Part shown: one piece after another, positions 1-6,285 of the stretch
How the letters are laid out: each line of letters starts with the position of its first letter
Numbering within the stretch: position 1 is the first letter of the stretch
NCBI GenBank assembly: GCA_045616945.1
Contig: JAZLHR010000021.1
Location: 1-11,507 of the forward strand
Reading direction: 5' to 3'
DNA: 11,507 nt
Origin: UBA6987 sp045616945
Lineage (GTDB): Bacteria > Bacillota > Clostridia > Lachnospirales > Lachnospiraceae
Notes under the pieces: generated by a model
Databases searched by the model: none
What the model was told of the DNA's origin: nothing
Seen by the model: the letters and a program-made list of their open reading frames with translations, nothing else
Made by a program: the position numbers and the translations under genes

Positions 1-231
1 GAGCCGACCGAACCGGCAGCCGAGCCGAGCGAACCGGCGACCGAGCCGAGCGAACCGGCGACCGAACCTAGCGAACCGGCGACGGAACCGAGCGAATCGG
101 CGATTGAGCCGACCGAACCGGCAGCGGAACCGACGGAACCGGCGACCGAGCCGACCGAACCTGCAGCGGAACCGACCGAACCTGCGACCGAACCGACGGA
201 ACCGGCGACTGAGCCGACCGAACCGGCAGCC
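1..231 (+). repeat. 21-bp coding tandem repeat (eleven units)
   Basis: Eleven units of 21 bp follow each other without any length change, each encoding one E-P-x-E-x-A-x heptad. A twelfth, shortened unit begins at 232. Units differ mostly at third codon positions (ccg/cct, gaa/gag, acc/acg) and at the T/S and A/T codons. This suggests older units under protein-level selection with some recent duplications. The array probably continues to the left of the window. Confidence 0.9.
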
Positions 232-267
232 GAGCCGAACGAATCGGCGGAACCGAACAATATATGA
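1..267 (+). CDS. 3' end of a protein with an E-P-[TS]-E-P-A-[AT] repeat tail (5' end outside window)
   Basis: Frame 1 is open from the first base to the TGA at 265-267 and encodes 88 residues. The first 77 residues are eleven consecutive heptads of the form E-P-[T/S/N]-E-[P/S]-A-[A/T/I]. The tail then ends E-P-N-E-S-A-E-P-N-N-I. The composition (Glu, Pro, Thr, Ala) is typical of extended linker or cell-wall-spanning segments in secreted Firmicute proteins, but no LPxTG sorting motif or hydrophobic anchor follows. The repeat is therefore the true C-terminus rather than a stalk before an anchor. The functional domains lie upstream of the window, so function cannot be assigned. A strong terminator seven bases after the stop supports this as the real coding strand and frame. 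The reverse strand is also stop-free across the repeat, but only because of its GC-rich periodic sequence. Confidence 0.75.
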   Translation, partial: EPTEPAAEPSEPATEPSEPATEPSEPATEPSESAIEPTEPAAEPTEPATEPTEPAAEPTEPATEPTEPATEPTEPAAEPNESAEPNNI

Positions 268-273
268 ACCGAA

Positions 274-317
274 AATGCCTCTTTCCCGGAAAAAACGGGG
301 GAGAGGCATTGTTTTTT
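274..317 (+). terminator. Intrinsic terminator of the upstream repeat-protein gene
   Basis: Positions 274-288 pair with 296-310 in a 15-bp stem with two G-T wobbles and an A-rich loop at 289-295. A run of six T follows at 312-317. The terminator begins seven bases after the stop codon at 265-267. Confidence 0.9.
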
Positions 318-338
318 GCGAAATTCTGCGGTTGTTTC

Positions 339-366
339 TTGCTTTTTCTGCCGGGCCGTATATAAT
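339..366 (+). promoter_or_regulatory. SigA-type promoter for the MATE gene
   Basis: TTGCTT at 339-344 is followed, after 16 bp, by a consensus TATAAT at 361-366. It lies just after the terminator of the preceding gene and about 60 bp before the MATE start codon, so the MATE gene is probably its own transcription unit. Confidence 0.75.
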
Positions 367-427
367 GGGTTCGGTTGGCGGGAACGTTGGATCCTGCGAA
401 AAATGACACGAAAGGGAAGGGTTTGCC

Positions 428-1819
428 ATGGATTCCAAGGCACTGAAGAACAAAGATATCCTCGAGGGGCCGCTGCTCGGCTCCGTTATTTCCTTTACCA
501 GCCCGCTGGTATTGATATACATGCTTCAGGTATTCTACCGTGCGGCGGATATGCTTGTGGTAAATCTCAGTCACCGCAGCGGTGCCGTAGGAGCTATCGG
601 CACCTGCAGCCCCATGATTTCGCTGGTGACCTTCGCCTTTATCAATTTCTCTATCGGCGGCGATGTACTGATCGCCAGAAATGTCGGCGCAAACGACCGT
701 AAGGCTACGGAAAAGGCTGCTCATACCACCTTCCTGGCAGGCATTATCTTCGGCCTGGCGGGCGGGATCATCGGCGTAGCCTTTGCCACCCCCGTTCTGA
801 GGCTGCTGGGCGCGGACGGAGCCATTCTGGAAATGGCCTCCACCTATGCCCGTATCGTATTTGCGGGGATCCCCTTCAACAGTCTGACCAGCTATCAGAT
901 GGCTTTGTTCCGGGCCAAGGGCGACACGAAAACGCCCTTTTCCGTGATGGCGACCGCGGGTGTCCTGCATATCATCCTGGCGCTTTTCTTTGTCGTTGTG
1001 CTGCATTCGGATGTCGCGGGCGTGGCCTTTGCGACGCTCCTCAGCAATCTGTTCTCCGCGGTATGGCTGTATATCAAGCTGCGCCGGGAGGACAGCTGGG
1101 TAAAACTGGTGCCTTCGAAAATGCACCTGGACAAGGCTTCCTTTAAGGAAATCGTCCGGATCGGTATCCCGGCCGGGCTGCAGTCCATCTTCCTCTGGGG
1201 CGCCAATATGTTCGTCTCCTCCGCCATTCTGACCATGAACGATATCGTGTGCCCGGGCGGCACCTTTGTCGTGGACGGCGATGCCGCGGCCTATACCATC
1301 GAAGATTTCGCCTACGTGATCTCCGATACGCTTTTCCAGACCGCGACGACCTTTACCGGCCAGCATCTGGGTGCCGGGAAGATCCGCCGTATCCGGAAGG
1401 TCCGCAGAATCTGTACGCTTTGCGGCGTTGTCGCTATTGGGGTGTTCGGCGGGCTCATTTTCCTGGCAAGAAAGCCGCTGCTCGGACTGCTTCTTACCGA
1501 TGCGGAGGCATATCCCTACGGTGTGACCCGTTTGGCCTTTATGCTGCCTACGTTCCTGATCTGCTGCACGATGGATATCGGCTCCGGTATCCTGTGCGGC
1601 TGCGGCAAGTCCGCGGTCTCCTCCGTGAACTCTTTGCTCCTCGGCTGTGTGGGCAGGATCCTGTGGATCCTCCTTATTTTCAACCCGAATCCGAGCCTGT
1701 TCAATCTGTATATCGGCTTCCCGATCACCTGGGGACTGACTTCCGTTCTGCATTTTATCTGCAGCGAGAAGATCCTCGGAAAGCTGCAGAAGCAGCAGGA
1801 TGCGCTGGCGGAGAGCTGA
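428..1819 (+). CDS. MATE-family multidrug/Na+ (or H+) antiporter
   Basis: The 463-residue product has the usual MATE length and about twelve hydrophobic segments in two halves. The N-terminus (D-I-L-E-G-P-L-L, then a TM segment with Y-R-A-A-D-M-L-V-V) is typical of clostridial MATE proteins. The P-x-x-S-L-V-T-F-A-F-I-N-F-S-I-G-G region is followed by A-R-N-V-G-A-N-D, the family's cytoplasmic loop motif. Residues near 235-260 (K-E-I-V-R-I-G-I-P-A-G-L-Q) start the second half. MATE proteins expel cationic drugs, dyes or metabolites from the cytoplasm using an ion gradient; the substrate here cannot be read from sequence. The ATG at 428 is preceded by an AGGG-AAGG ribosome site at about 413-420. 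The gene is flanked by its own promoter and terminator. The reverse strand holds a long open frame that is a composition shadow. Confidence 0.93.
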   Translation: MDSKALKNKDILEGPLLGSVISFTSPLVLIYMLQVFYRAADMLVVNLSHRSGAVGAIGTCSPMISLVTFAFINFSIGGDVLIARNVGANDRKATEKAAHTTFLAGIIFGLAGGIIGVAFATPVLRLLGADGAILEMASTYARIVFAGIPFNSLTSYQMALFRAKGDTKTPFSVMATAGVLHIILALFFVVVLHSDVAGVAFATLLSNLFSAVWLYIKLRREDSWVKLVPSKMHLDKASFKEIVRIGIPAGLQSIFLWGANMFVSSAILTMNDIVCPGGTFVVDGDAAAYTIEDFAYVISDTLFQTATTFTGQHLGAGKIRRIRKVRRICTLCGVVAIGVFGGLIFLARKPLLGLLLTDAEAYPYGVTRLAFMLPTFLICCTMDIGSGILCGCGKSAVSSVNSLLLGCVGRILWILLIFNPNPSLFNLYIGFPITWGLTSVLHFICSEKILGKLQKQQDALAES

Positions 1820-1846
1820 ACGGGATCCCGAAAGAAATACCAAAGC

Positions 1847-1875
1847 GCCGGACCATTCACGGTCCGGCTATTTTT
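1847..1875 (+). terminator. Intrinsic terminator of the MATE gene
   Basis: GCCGGACC at 1847-1854 pairs perfectly with GGTCCGGC at 1861-1868 across a six-base loop. A T-rich tail (TATTTTT) follows at 1869-1875. It lies 28 bases after the MATE stop codon. Confidence 0.9.
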
Positions 1876-1953
1876 GTGTGATAAAGCCGTTATGCGGCAG
1901 CTGTGCCGGTACGGGCAGCCGGGCACAGGGAGCGGCGGCAGACTGTGAGCTGA

Positions 1954-1990
1954 CGAAAAATCGAGTGGGGGAGCAGGGGTCCTCCACTCG
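1954..1990 (-). terminator. Intrinsic terminator of the SPFH gene
   Basis: On the minus strand, the sequence complementary to 1980-1990 pairs with that of 1962-1972 in an 11-bp stem with G-T wobbles and a seven-base loop. ATTTTT follows (complement of 1956-1961). It lies 23 bases after the SPFH stop, facing the MATE terminator in the convergent intergenic region 1820-2013, which holds no gene. Confidence 0.8.
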
Positions 1991-2013
1991 GCGGGTCATA
2001 TCGAAAATGGGGC

Positions 2014-3021
2014 TTATTTGCCGATATCGGTGATCACGGTGCCTTCGCCCATCACGGTCGGCAGCTTGCCGTCCCAGTTCTCGTAGAATTGCTGCTTCAG
2101 GACTTCTTCGGTCAGGGACTTGGCCAGCTTCTCGTTAGCGGCAGCCTGAGCTTCCGCCTTGGTGGCGATGACCTCTGCTTCTGCCTGTGCGGCGATCTTG
2201 GCTACCTCGGCATCGGCCTGCGCCTTGATCTTGGCGACCTCAGCGTCCGCATTGGCCTGGATCTTGGCAGCTTCGGCAGCTGCTTCAGCGGAGGTGATGG
2301 AGACCTTCTTATCGGCATCCGCCTTGTCGATGGCAGTCTGGTTTTCGATCGCCTGACGTTCCTGCGTCTGGCGGGCAATGGACTTGGCGGAGATCGCCGC
2401 ATTGTAGGACTCTTCGAAATCCATCTGGTTGATGGTCACCTTGGCGATACGGAGCACGTCGCTGCCGTACTTCTCATTGATGGCATCCGCCAGCTTCTCC
2501 TGCGACAGGCGTTCAATGCTGGTACGGACGGTCACTTCTTCGGTCTTCAGTTCGACCATGGCCGCCTTGATGGCGGAGGAAACCAGCGTGTCGTTCAGAA
2601 GAGAACTGGGGTCGTTATCAATGGCCGCGCAGATCCAGGCAGCCTTGGCGGCGTTGATCTGGTAGCTGACCACGATATCGGAGGCGTAGACAGGCGTCTT
2701 TTCACTGGATTCGCCCCAGATCTGCGTCGCGATGAGCTTATCTGTCTGCTTGGTGTTCACGAGGCGGATGTCCTGCACGAAGGGGATCTTCCAGTTGAAG
2801 CCCGTCATGACCGGTGTGGTAGAGATCTGCCCGAAGGTTTCGCGTACGCCGGTATAGCCGGTAGGAACGATCGTGAAGCACTTGGCTCCGATCCAAAGAA
2901 TTGCACCGACGATGATGAGCGTCTTCATGGAAGCGGCCTTCCCTCTTCTTCTCTGGAGGGCAACGAGCACGATACCGGCCAGGATCAAAATGACCCCGAA
3001 AATGGAAACGATATTATTCAT
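2014..3021 (-). CDS. SPFH/Band 7 (stomatin/prohibitin-like) membrane scaffold protein
   Basis: The 335-residue product has two short hydrophobic segments (about 2-22 and 33-52). A Band 7/SPFH core follows, with V-P-T-G-Y-T-G-V-R-E-T-F-G at about 52-64, and F-V-Q-D-I-R and T-K-Q-T-D-K at about 81-95. An alanine/glutamate-rich coiled coil covers about 205-300. Within it are three back-to-back 11-residue repeats of the pattern A-K-I-x-A-x-A-[D/E]-A-E-V (252-262, 263-273, 274-284). SPFH proteins oligomerise at the membrane and organise microdomains or hold proteases and transporters; the partner here is unknown. I chose the ATG at 3021 because AAGGAG (3027-3032) sits five bases upstream. The frame stays open to 3105, but that extension would run over the candidate promoter. 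Its upstream neighbour on the same strand is the 899-residue membrane protein, 158 bp away. Confidence 0.92.
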   Translation of the reverse strand: MNNIVSIFGVILILAGIVLVALQRRRGKAASMKTLIIVGAILWIGAKCFTIVPTGYTGVRETFGQISTTPVMTGFNWKIPFVQDIRLVNTKQTDKLIATQIWGESSEKTPVYASDIVVSYQINAAKAAWICAAIDNDPSSLLNDTLVSSAIKAAMVELKTEEVTVRTSIERLSQEKLADAINEKYGSDVLRIAKVTINQMDFEESYNAAISAKSIARQTQERQAIENQTAIDKADADKKVSITSAEAAAEAAKIQANADAEVAKIKAQADAEVAKIAAQAEAEVIATKAEAQAAANEKLAKSLTEEVLKQQFYENWDGKLPTVMGEGTVITDIGK

Positions 3022-3026
3022 AGATA

Positions 3027-3032
3027 CTCCTT
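3027..3032 (-). promoter_or_regulatory. Ribosome binding site fixing the SPFH start
   Basis: The minus strand reads AAGGAG, then five bases, then ATG (3021-3019). No comparable site precedes the longer open frame starting at 3105, so 3021 is the better start. Confidence 0.85.
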
Positions 3033-3082
3033 CTCTGCGCAGGGGGCGCAGCCCTGAACCGCTTGTTCGGTTCGATGCAGTC

Positions 3083-3111
3083 AGTATACAGGAAAAAGTG
3101 GGCATTGAAAA
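3083..3111 (-). promoter_or_regulatory. Candidate SigA promoter of the SPFH gene
   Basis: On the minus strand TTTTCA (complement of 3106-3111) is followed after 17 bp by TATACT (complement of 3083-3088). The match is good at -10 and partial at -35. Two small inverted repeats, GAACCG/CGGTTC (3056-3073) and CAGGG/CCCTG (3040-3056), lie in the expected leader. SPFH can therefore probably be transcribed independently of the gene upstream. Confidence 0.55.
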
Positions 3112-3179
3112 GCGCGGATCCTGCGGGATACAGAGGAGTAATCCGCAGAAAACAGGCTCTTTTTCTTCTGTATTGCGGC

Positions 3180-5879
3180 TTATTCCTCACCCGGGGCCTT
3201 GAAAGCTTCCTCCAGACCGTCCTTTACGAGATCGTCTGCCAGTGTTTTGACTCCGTCCGCCAGAGATCCCTTGGTCACCTCGGCGCCTTCGGTCAGCGCA
3301 TTTTTGATCGCGGCATCGGCTGCGTCACCCATGGCTTCCTTTACACCGCCGCCGATCAGATCCATTCCGACGTCGGCGCCGGTATTGACAAGGCCTTTCC
3401 CGATGCCTCCCACGACCGCCTCGGTCATATCCTTCCCGTTTATGGTCGCGTCCATGGCGTCCTTATAGACTTCTCCGATCACATTGGCGGCGAGCTTGGC
3501 GCCCGCGCCGTCCACATTGTCCTGGACCACGCCGATCCCGCCTTCGATGGCTCCCTGTGCCGCCCCGACCAGCACGTTTTTATCGTTGACATAGGCTTCC
3601 GTCGTCCGGGCAGCCGTGTTCTTGAGCATCGTGTAACCGGCCTTGATATCCTTGCGCCCGGTGACGTCCGCCAGCACGTCGATGGACGTATCGGCGGCTT
3701 TTTCCACGGTCTCCGCGTAGGCCTGCTTATTCCCGAGCTCACCTTCGAGCTCCTGATATTCGTAGGTTTCGACCTCGGCCTTCCCCTGGGCCGCACCGAT
3801 TTTCTGACGGAGAGCGTCCTCGTCGTACGGGGAAACATTGTATTTTTCACCGAGTCGGCCCATATACTCTTCGCGCGCAGCCTCCTCCGCTTTCTCCGCG
3901 GCGTACTGCCCCGCGTATTGAGAAAGGCCCCGGTTGGCATCCCGCTGGGCCGATATCGCCTCTTCCGCCGCAGCCGTATCCATGCGGATCGCAGCGGCAT
4001 TTTCCGCGCGGCTTTCGAGCGAGGCTTTCAGTTCGGCTTCGGTATAGACCGCGCCCGTGAGAGGATTCGTGTAGGTCCCGTCGCCGTTATTTTTATACAG
4101 GCGCTGCTCGCCCGTCGCCGGATCGGTGACATTCAGATCCCCGTCTCCGTCGCGGCTGATATGCGGGCCGAGATCCCCGATGCCCGCTGCGGCGCCTCCC
4201 GCGGCCTCACCCGCCGCTGCTCCGAGAGCTCCGCCCGCAGCCGCACCGACACTGGCGGGGGCAGCCGCACCCGCCCCGCTGATGCTTCCGAAGATCGCGG
4301 TGATCAGTGCGGTCAGTACGATCGCCGCAGGGGACGCGGGGAGATCCAGATAATCGGGATTGTAGGAAAGCTCGCGGCGGATATCGGTATCCTCCCGCGT
4401 GATCTCTCCGTCACCGTCAAAATCCATCAGATCCGGAAGGGGCTGGCCGTATTCGTTTTCCTCCCCGCCGGAGTAGGAAAGACGGCCGCGGTAGGGCACG
4501 TATTTTACGTCATCATCTTCCTCTTTTTCATCGGAGGCGGAAGAACCGCTCTTGAAACCGTACAGTGTGAAGCCCTGAGAAAAATGAGATGCCGTTTGGC
4601 TCCAATAGGTATAGGTGTCCGGATTTTCCGTCCCTTCGGGATAACTGCGGCGCACGCATCTTGAACCGGAGGAATGGACCTCCAGCCCGCCGTTTTGTTT
4701 GTCTTTGGTGCTGAAGGACAGGACCAGCTCAAACGATGTCATCTCATGGATGTATTTTTTCGTTTTGCCGCTGCGCACACTGACCAGGTCGGTCGAGATT
4801 CCGTCCCCGAGCTTGGCCGTAAACACGGCCCTGTAGCCGGTCCTGCTACCGGGATCCTTGATGAACCCGTCTCCCGTAAATTCGACCGTGGGAACGGTCA
4901 CGGAATACAGGATATCACTGTCTGTGTAGGAATAATCGTATCCGGGCAGGGTAAAGGAATATTTCCGGTCCGAGCCTCTGGATATCTTGATTTCCCCGGC
5001 CCTGTAAAAGGAATAATACATCCATTGATCCCAATCGGTGTAATGGTATCCGTATGTTTCCTTGTTCTCCTTAAAGAACGGGTCGATCACGATCGTATAG
5101 GAATCGCCTGCGGCGGATACGGCGGCGGGGAAACAGGAAACGAAAATGAGGACGGCTAATAAAGCGGCAGCCGGCTTCTTTCTGACGAAGAGGGAAATAA
5201 GGATGCCTGCCGCCGTCAGCAGGATGCCCAGGATAAAAGTGAGGAGCGGGAGCCGTGCGAAGGTGATCGGCAGGCTGAGCGCAAATCCGAGCGAAAAGCC
5301 CGTGATCACACGGCTGACGGCTGTGAGAGAGGGCGTTTTCCCGCCGGGAAATTTATTCATGATACCGAAGATCAGTGAAAACAGAAGTCCGTTCCTCTTT
5401 CCCAGCGCGGAAAGCGCTCCGACGGCTGCGGCAGCGGCTGCGGCGCAGTTCACGGGGCTGGAAGTGACATTGAAGAAGCAGTAGAGCAATACCCCGAGCC
5501 CGCCGCCGATGAGGAGGGGCGAAACGGCAGAAAGGCCGCCCGCGAAAACGCCCTTCATTCCTTTTGCGGTGCCCTTGAAGGGGTTCCTCTTTTCACAGAC
5601 CGCAAGGACGATCATATTCACGGCCGCGGCGAATACGGCTTTGCCGAATATCCCGCCGAGCGCGCCGAACAGACCGCCGAACATCCCGCCGTTTGCATAG
5701 GTGAGCGTATAGAAAAACCGCAGCGCGGGGACGTTGACGCCGAAGGCGGACATCAATGAAAAGACGAGCCAGACCGCGCAGAGCACAAAGGTCGGGATCA
5801 GCTTTTTGGGATTCTTCAAAAGATTTTTCAGTTTACAAATCAGGGCTTTGAAAAAACCTGCCTTGTTTTTTTCTTCCAT
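3180..5879 (-). CDS. 899-residue multi-domain membrane protein of unknown function with an EF-hand loop
   Basis: I do not recognise a named family. Residues 28-257 hold about seven hydrophobic segments: roughly 28-48, 64-95, 111-136, 144-172, 187-207, 210-232 and 237-257. The last resembles a signal peptide ending P-A-A-V-S-A-A. Residues 258-450 are aromatic- and beta-rich (Y-G-Y-H-Y-T-D-W-D-Q-W at 276-286), probably extracytoplasmic. An acidic stretch (D-E-K-E-E-D-D-D at 450-457) precedes a full EF-hand/dockerin-like loop, D486-x-D488-x-D490-G-x-I-T-x-x-D497. A second hydrophobic Ala/Gly segment spans 517-570, followed by a partial D-G-D-G-D loop at 577-581. Then come a helical, charged region (615-730) and a C-terminal Gly/Ala amphipathic region (740-899) with repeated I-G-G-G/G-G-I-G motifs resembling glycine zippers. 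The ATG at 5879 has a perfect AAGGAGG five bases upstream. The SPFH gene lies downstream on the same strand. Confidence 0.8.
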   Translation of the reverse strand: MEEKNKAGFFKALICKLKNLLKNPKKLIPTFVLCAVWLVFSLMSAFGVNVPALRFFYTLTYANGGMFGGLFGALGGIFGKAVFAAAVNMIVLAVCEKRNPFKGTAKGMKGVFAGGLSAVSPLLIGGGLGVLLYCFFNVTSSPVNCAAAAAAAVGALSALGKRNGLLFSLIFGIMNKFPGGKTPSLTAVSRVITGFSLGFALSLPITFARLPLLTFILGILLTAAGILISLFVRKKPAAALLAVLIFVSCFPAAVSAAGDSYTIVIDPFFKENKETYGYHYTDWDQWMYYSFYRAGEIKISRGSDRKYSFTLPGYDYSYTDSDILYSVTVPTVEFTGDGFIKDPGSRTGYRAVFTAKLGDGISTDLVSVRSGKTKKYIHEMTSFELVLSFSTKDKQNGGLEVHSSGSRCVRRSYPEGTENPDTYTYWSQTASHFSQGFTLYGFKSGSSASDEKEEDDDVKYVPYRGRLSYSGGEENEYGQPLPDLMDFDGDGEITREDTDIRRELSYNPDYLDLPASPAAIVLTALITAIFGSISGAGAAAPASVGAAAGGALGAAAGEAAGGAAAGIGDLGPHISRDGDGDLNVTDPATGEQRLYKNNGDGTYTNPLTGAVYTEAELKASLESRAENAAAIRMDTAAAEEAISAQRDANRGLSQYAGQYAAEKAEEAAREEYMGRLGEKYNVSPYDEDALRQKIGAAQGKAEVETYEYQELEGELGNKQAYAETVEKAADTSIDVLADVTGRKDIKAGYTMLKNTAARTTEAYVNDKNVLVGAAQGAIEGGIGVVQDNVDGAGAKLAANVIGEVYKDAMDATINGKDMTEAVVGGIGKGLVNTGADVGMDLIGGGVKEAMGDAADAAIKNALTEGAEVTKGSLADGVKTLADDLVKDGLEEAFKAPGEE

Positions 5880-5884
5880 GGCTG

Positions 5885-5891
5885 CCTCCTT
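5885..5891 (-). promoter_or_regulatory. Ribosome binding site of the 899-residue membrane protein gene
   Basis: The minus strand carries AAGGAGG five bases before ATG 5879-5877, a full Shine-Dalgarno match that fixes the start. Confidence 0.9.
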
Positions 5892-5978
5892 GGATTATCT
5901 TTGGGTAAATGGCACGGCGGCTGCTTTGCCGGCGGCGGAAAAAACGATTCTTCAATTCGTATTACTCATCCACGATGA

Positions 5979-6007
5979 ATATTAGCATAAAGCACCTGAA
6001 CCTTCAA
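5979..6007 (-). promoter_or_regulatory. Extended -10 promoter of the 899-residue membrane protein gene
   Basis: On the minus strand TTGAAG (complement of 6002-6007) is followed after 17 bp by TAATAT (complement of 5979-5984). The TG of an extended -10 (TGC-TAATAT) lies directly before it. The leader of about 90 bases runs to the start codon at 5879. Confidence 0.55.
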
Positions 6008-6043
6008 CTATGATTTCGGCGCGGACCGATACTTTTGAAAAAA

Positions 6044-6204
6044 GGCAGCGGTGCCGGAAAAAGGAAAGCGGGACCGAAAAAAAAGAAAAGCGGCGCCGGG
6101 AAAAAGGAAAGCGGGGCCGGGAAAAGGCAGCGGCGCCGGGAAAAGGCAGCGGGACCGGGAAAAAGGAAAGCGGGACCGGGAAAAAGGAAGCGGCAGCCGG
6201 GAAA
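6044..6204 (+). repeat. Purine-rich, roughly 20-bp intergenic tandem repeat (about eight units)
   Basis: About eight degenerate units begin at 6044, 6063, 6085, 6106, 6126, 6145, 6165 and 6186, with lengths 19, 22, 21, 20, 19, 20 and 21 bases before the last partial unit. Each has the form GG[A/C]A-AGCGG-[N]-[G/A]CCGGG followed by four to eight A. The length changes are not multiples of three, so although several frames are open across it (for example 6010-6213), no frame is preserved between units. This argues against coding. The array fills the space between two divergent promoters and ends four bases before the -35 of the rhamnosidase promoter. Confidence 0.85.
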
Positions 6205-6207
6205 CCG

Positions 6208-6236
6208 TTGTAAATAAACGGGGAGCGGGGTATAAT
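6208..6236 (+). promoter_or_regulatory. SigA-type promoter of the rhamnosidase gene
   Basis: TTGTAA at 6208-6213 is followed after exactly 17 bp by a consensus TATAAT at 6231-6236. It is 50 bp before the start codon at 6286 and directly abuts the tandem repeat. Confidence 0.8.
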
Positions 6237-6252
6237 ACCGAAAAATGCTGCA

Positions 6253-6271
6253 GCGCGGCCGGGAGCCGCGC
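6253..6271 (+). promoter_or_regulatory. GC-rich hairpin in the rhamnosidase leader
   Basis: GCGCGGC (6253-6259) pairs perfectly with GCCGCGC (6265-6271) across a five-base loop. It is in the expected 5' leader, a few bases before the AGGGG ribosome site (6276-6280). No U-tract follows, so it is not a terminator. It may affect translation or mRNA stability, or it may be incidental. Confidence 0.5.
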
Positions 6272-6285
6272 GGTTAGGGGCAAAG

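Noticed and set aside
68..1843. 591-codon open frame on the minus strand
   Set aside because: It lies antisense to the MATE gene and the repeat tail, its product is low-complexity with no family pattern, and the forward genes have clear families, ribosome sites and terminators.
3114..3148. Terminator after the 899-residue gene
   Set aside because: GCGGAT/ATCCGC and CTGCGG/CCGCAG can form short alternative hairpins, but no U-tract follows on the minus strand.
3063..4664. 533-codon open frame on the plus strand
   Set aside because: It is antisense to the 899-residue membrane protein, with no ribosome site and no recognisable protein pattern.
6044..6204. CRISPR array
   Set aside because: Units are contiguous and degenerate with no unique spacers, and no cas genes are present.
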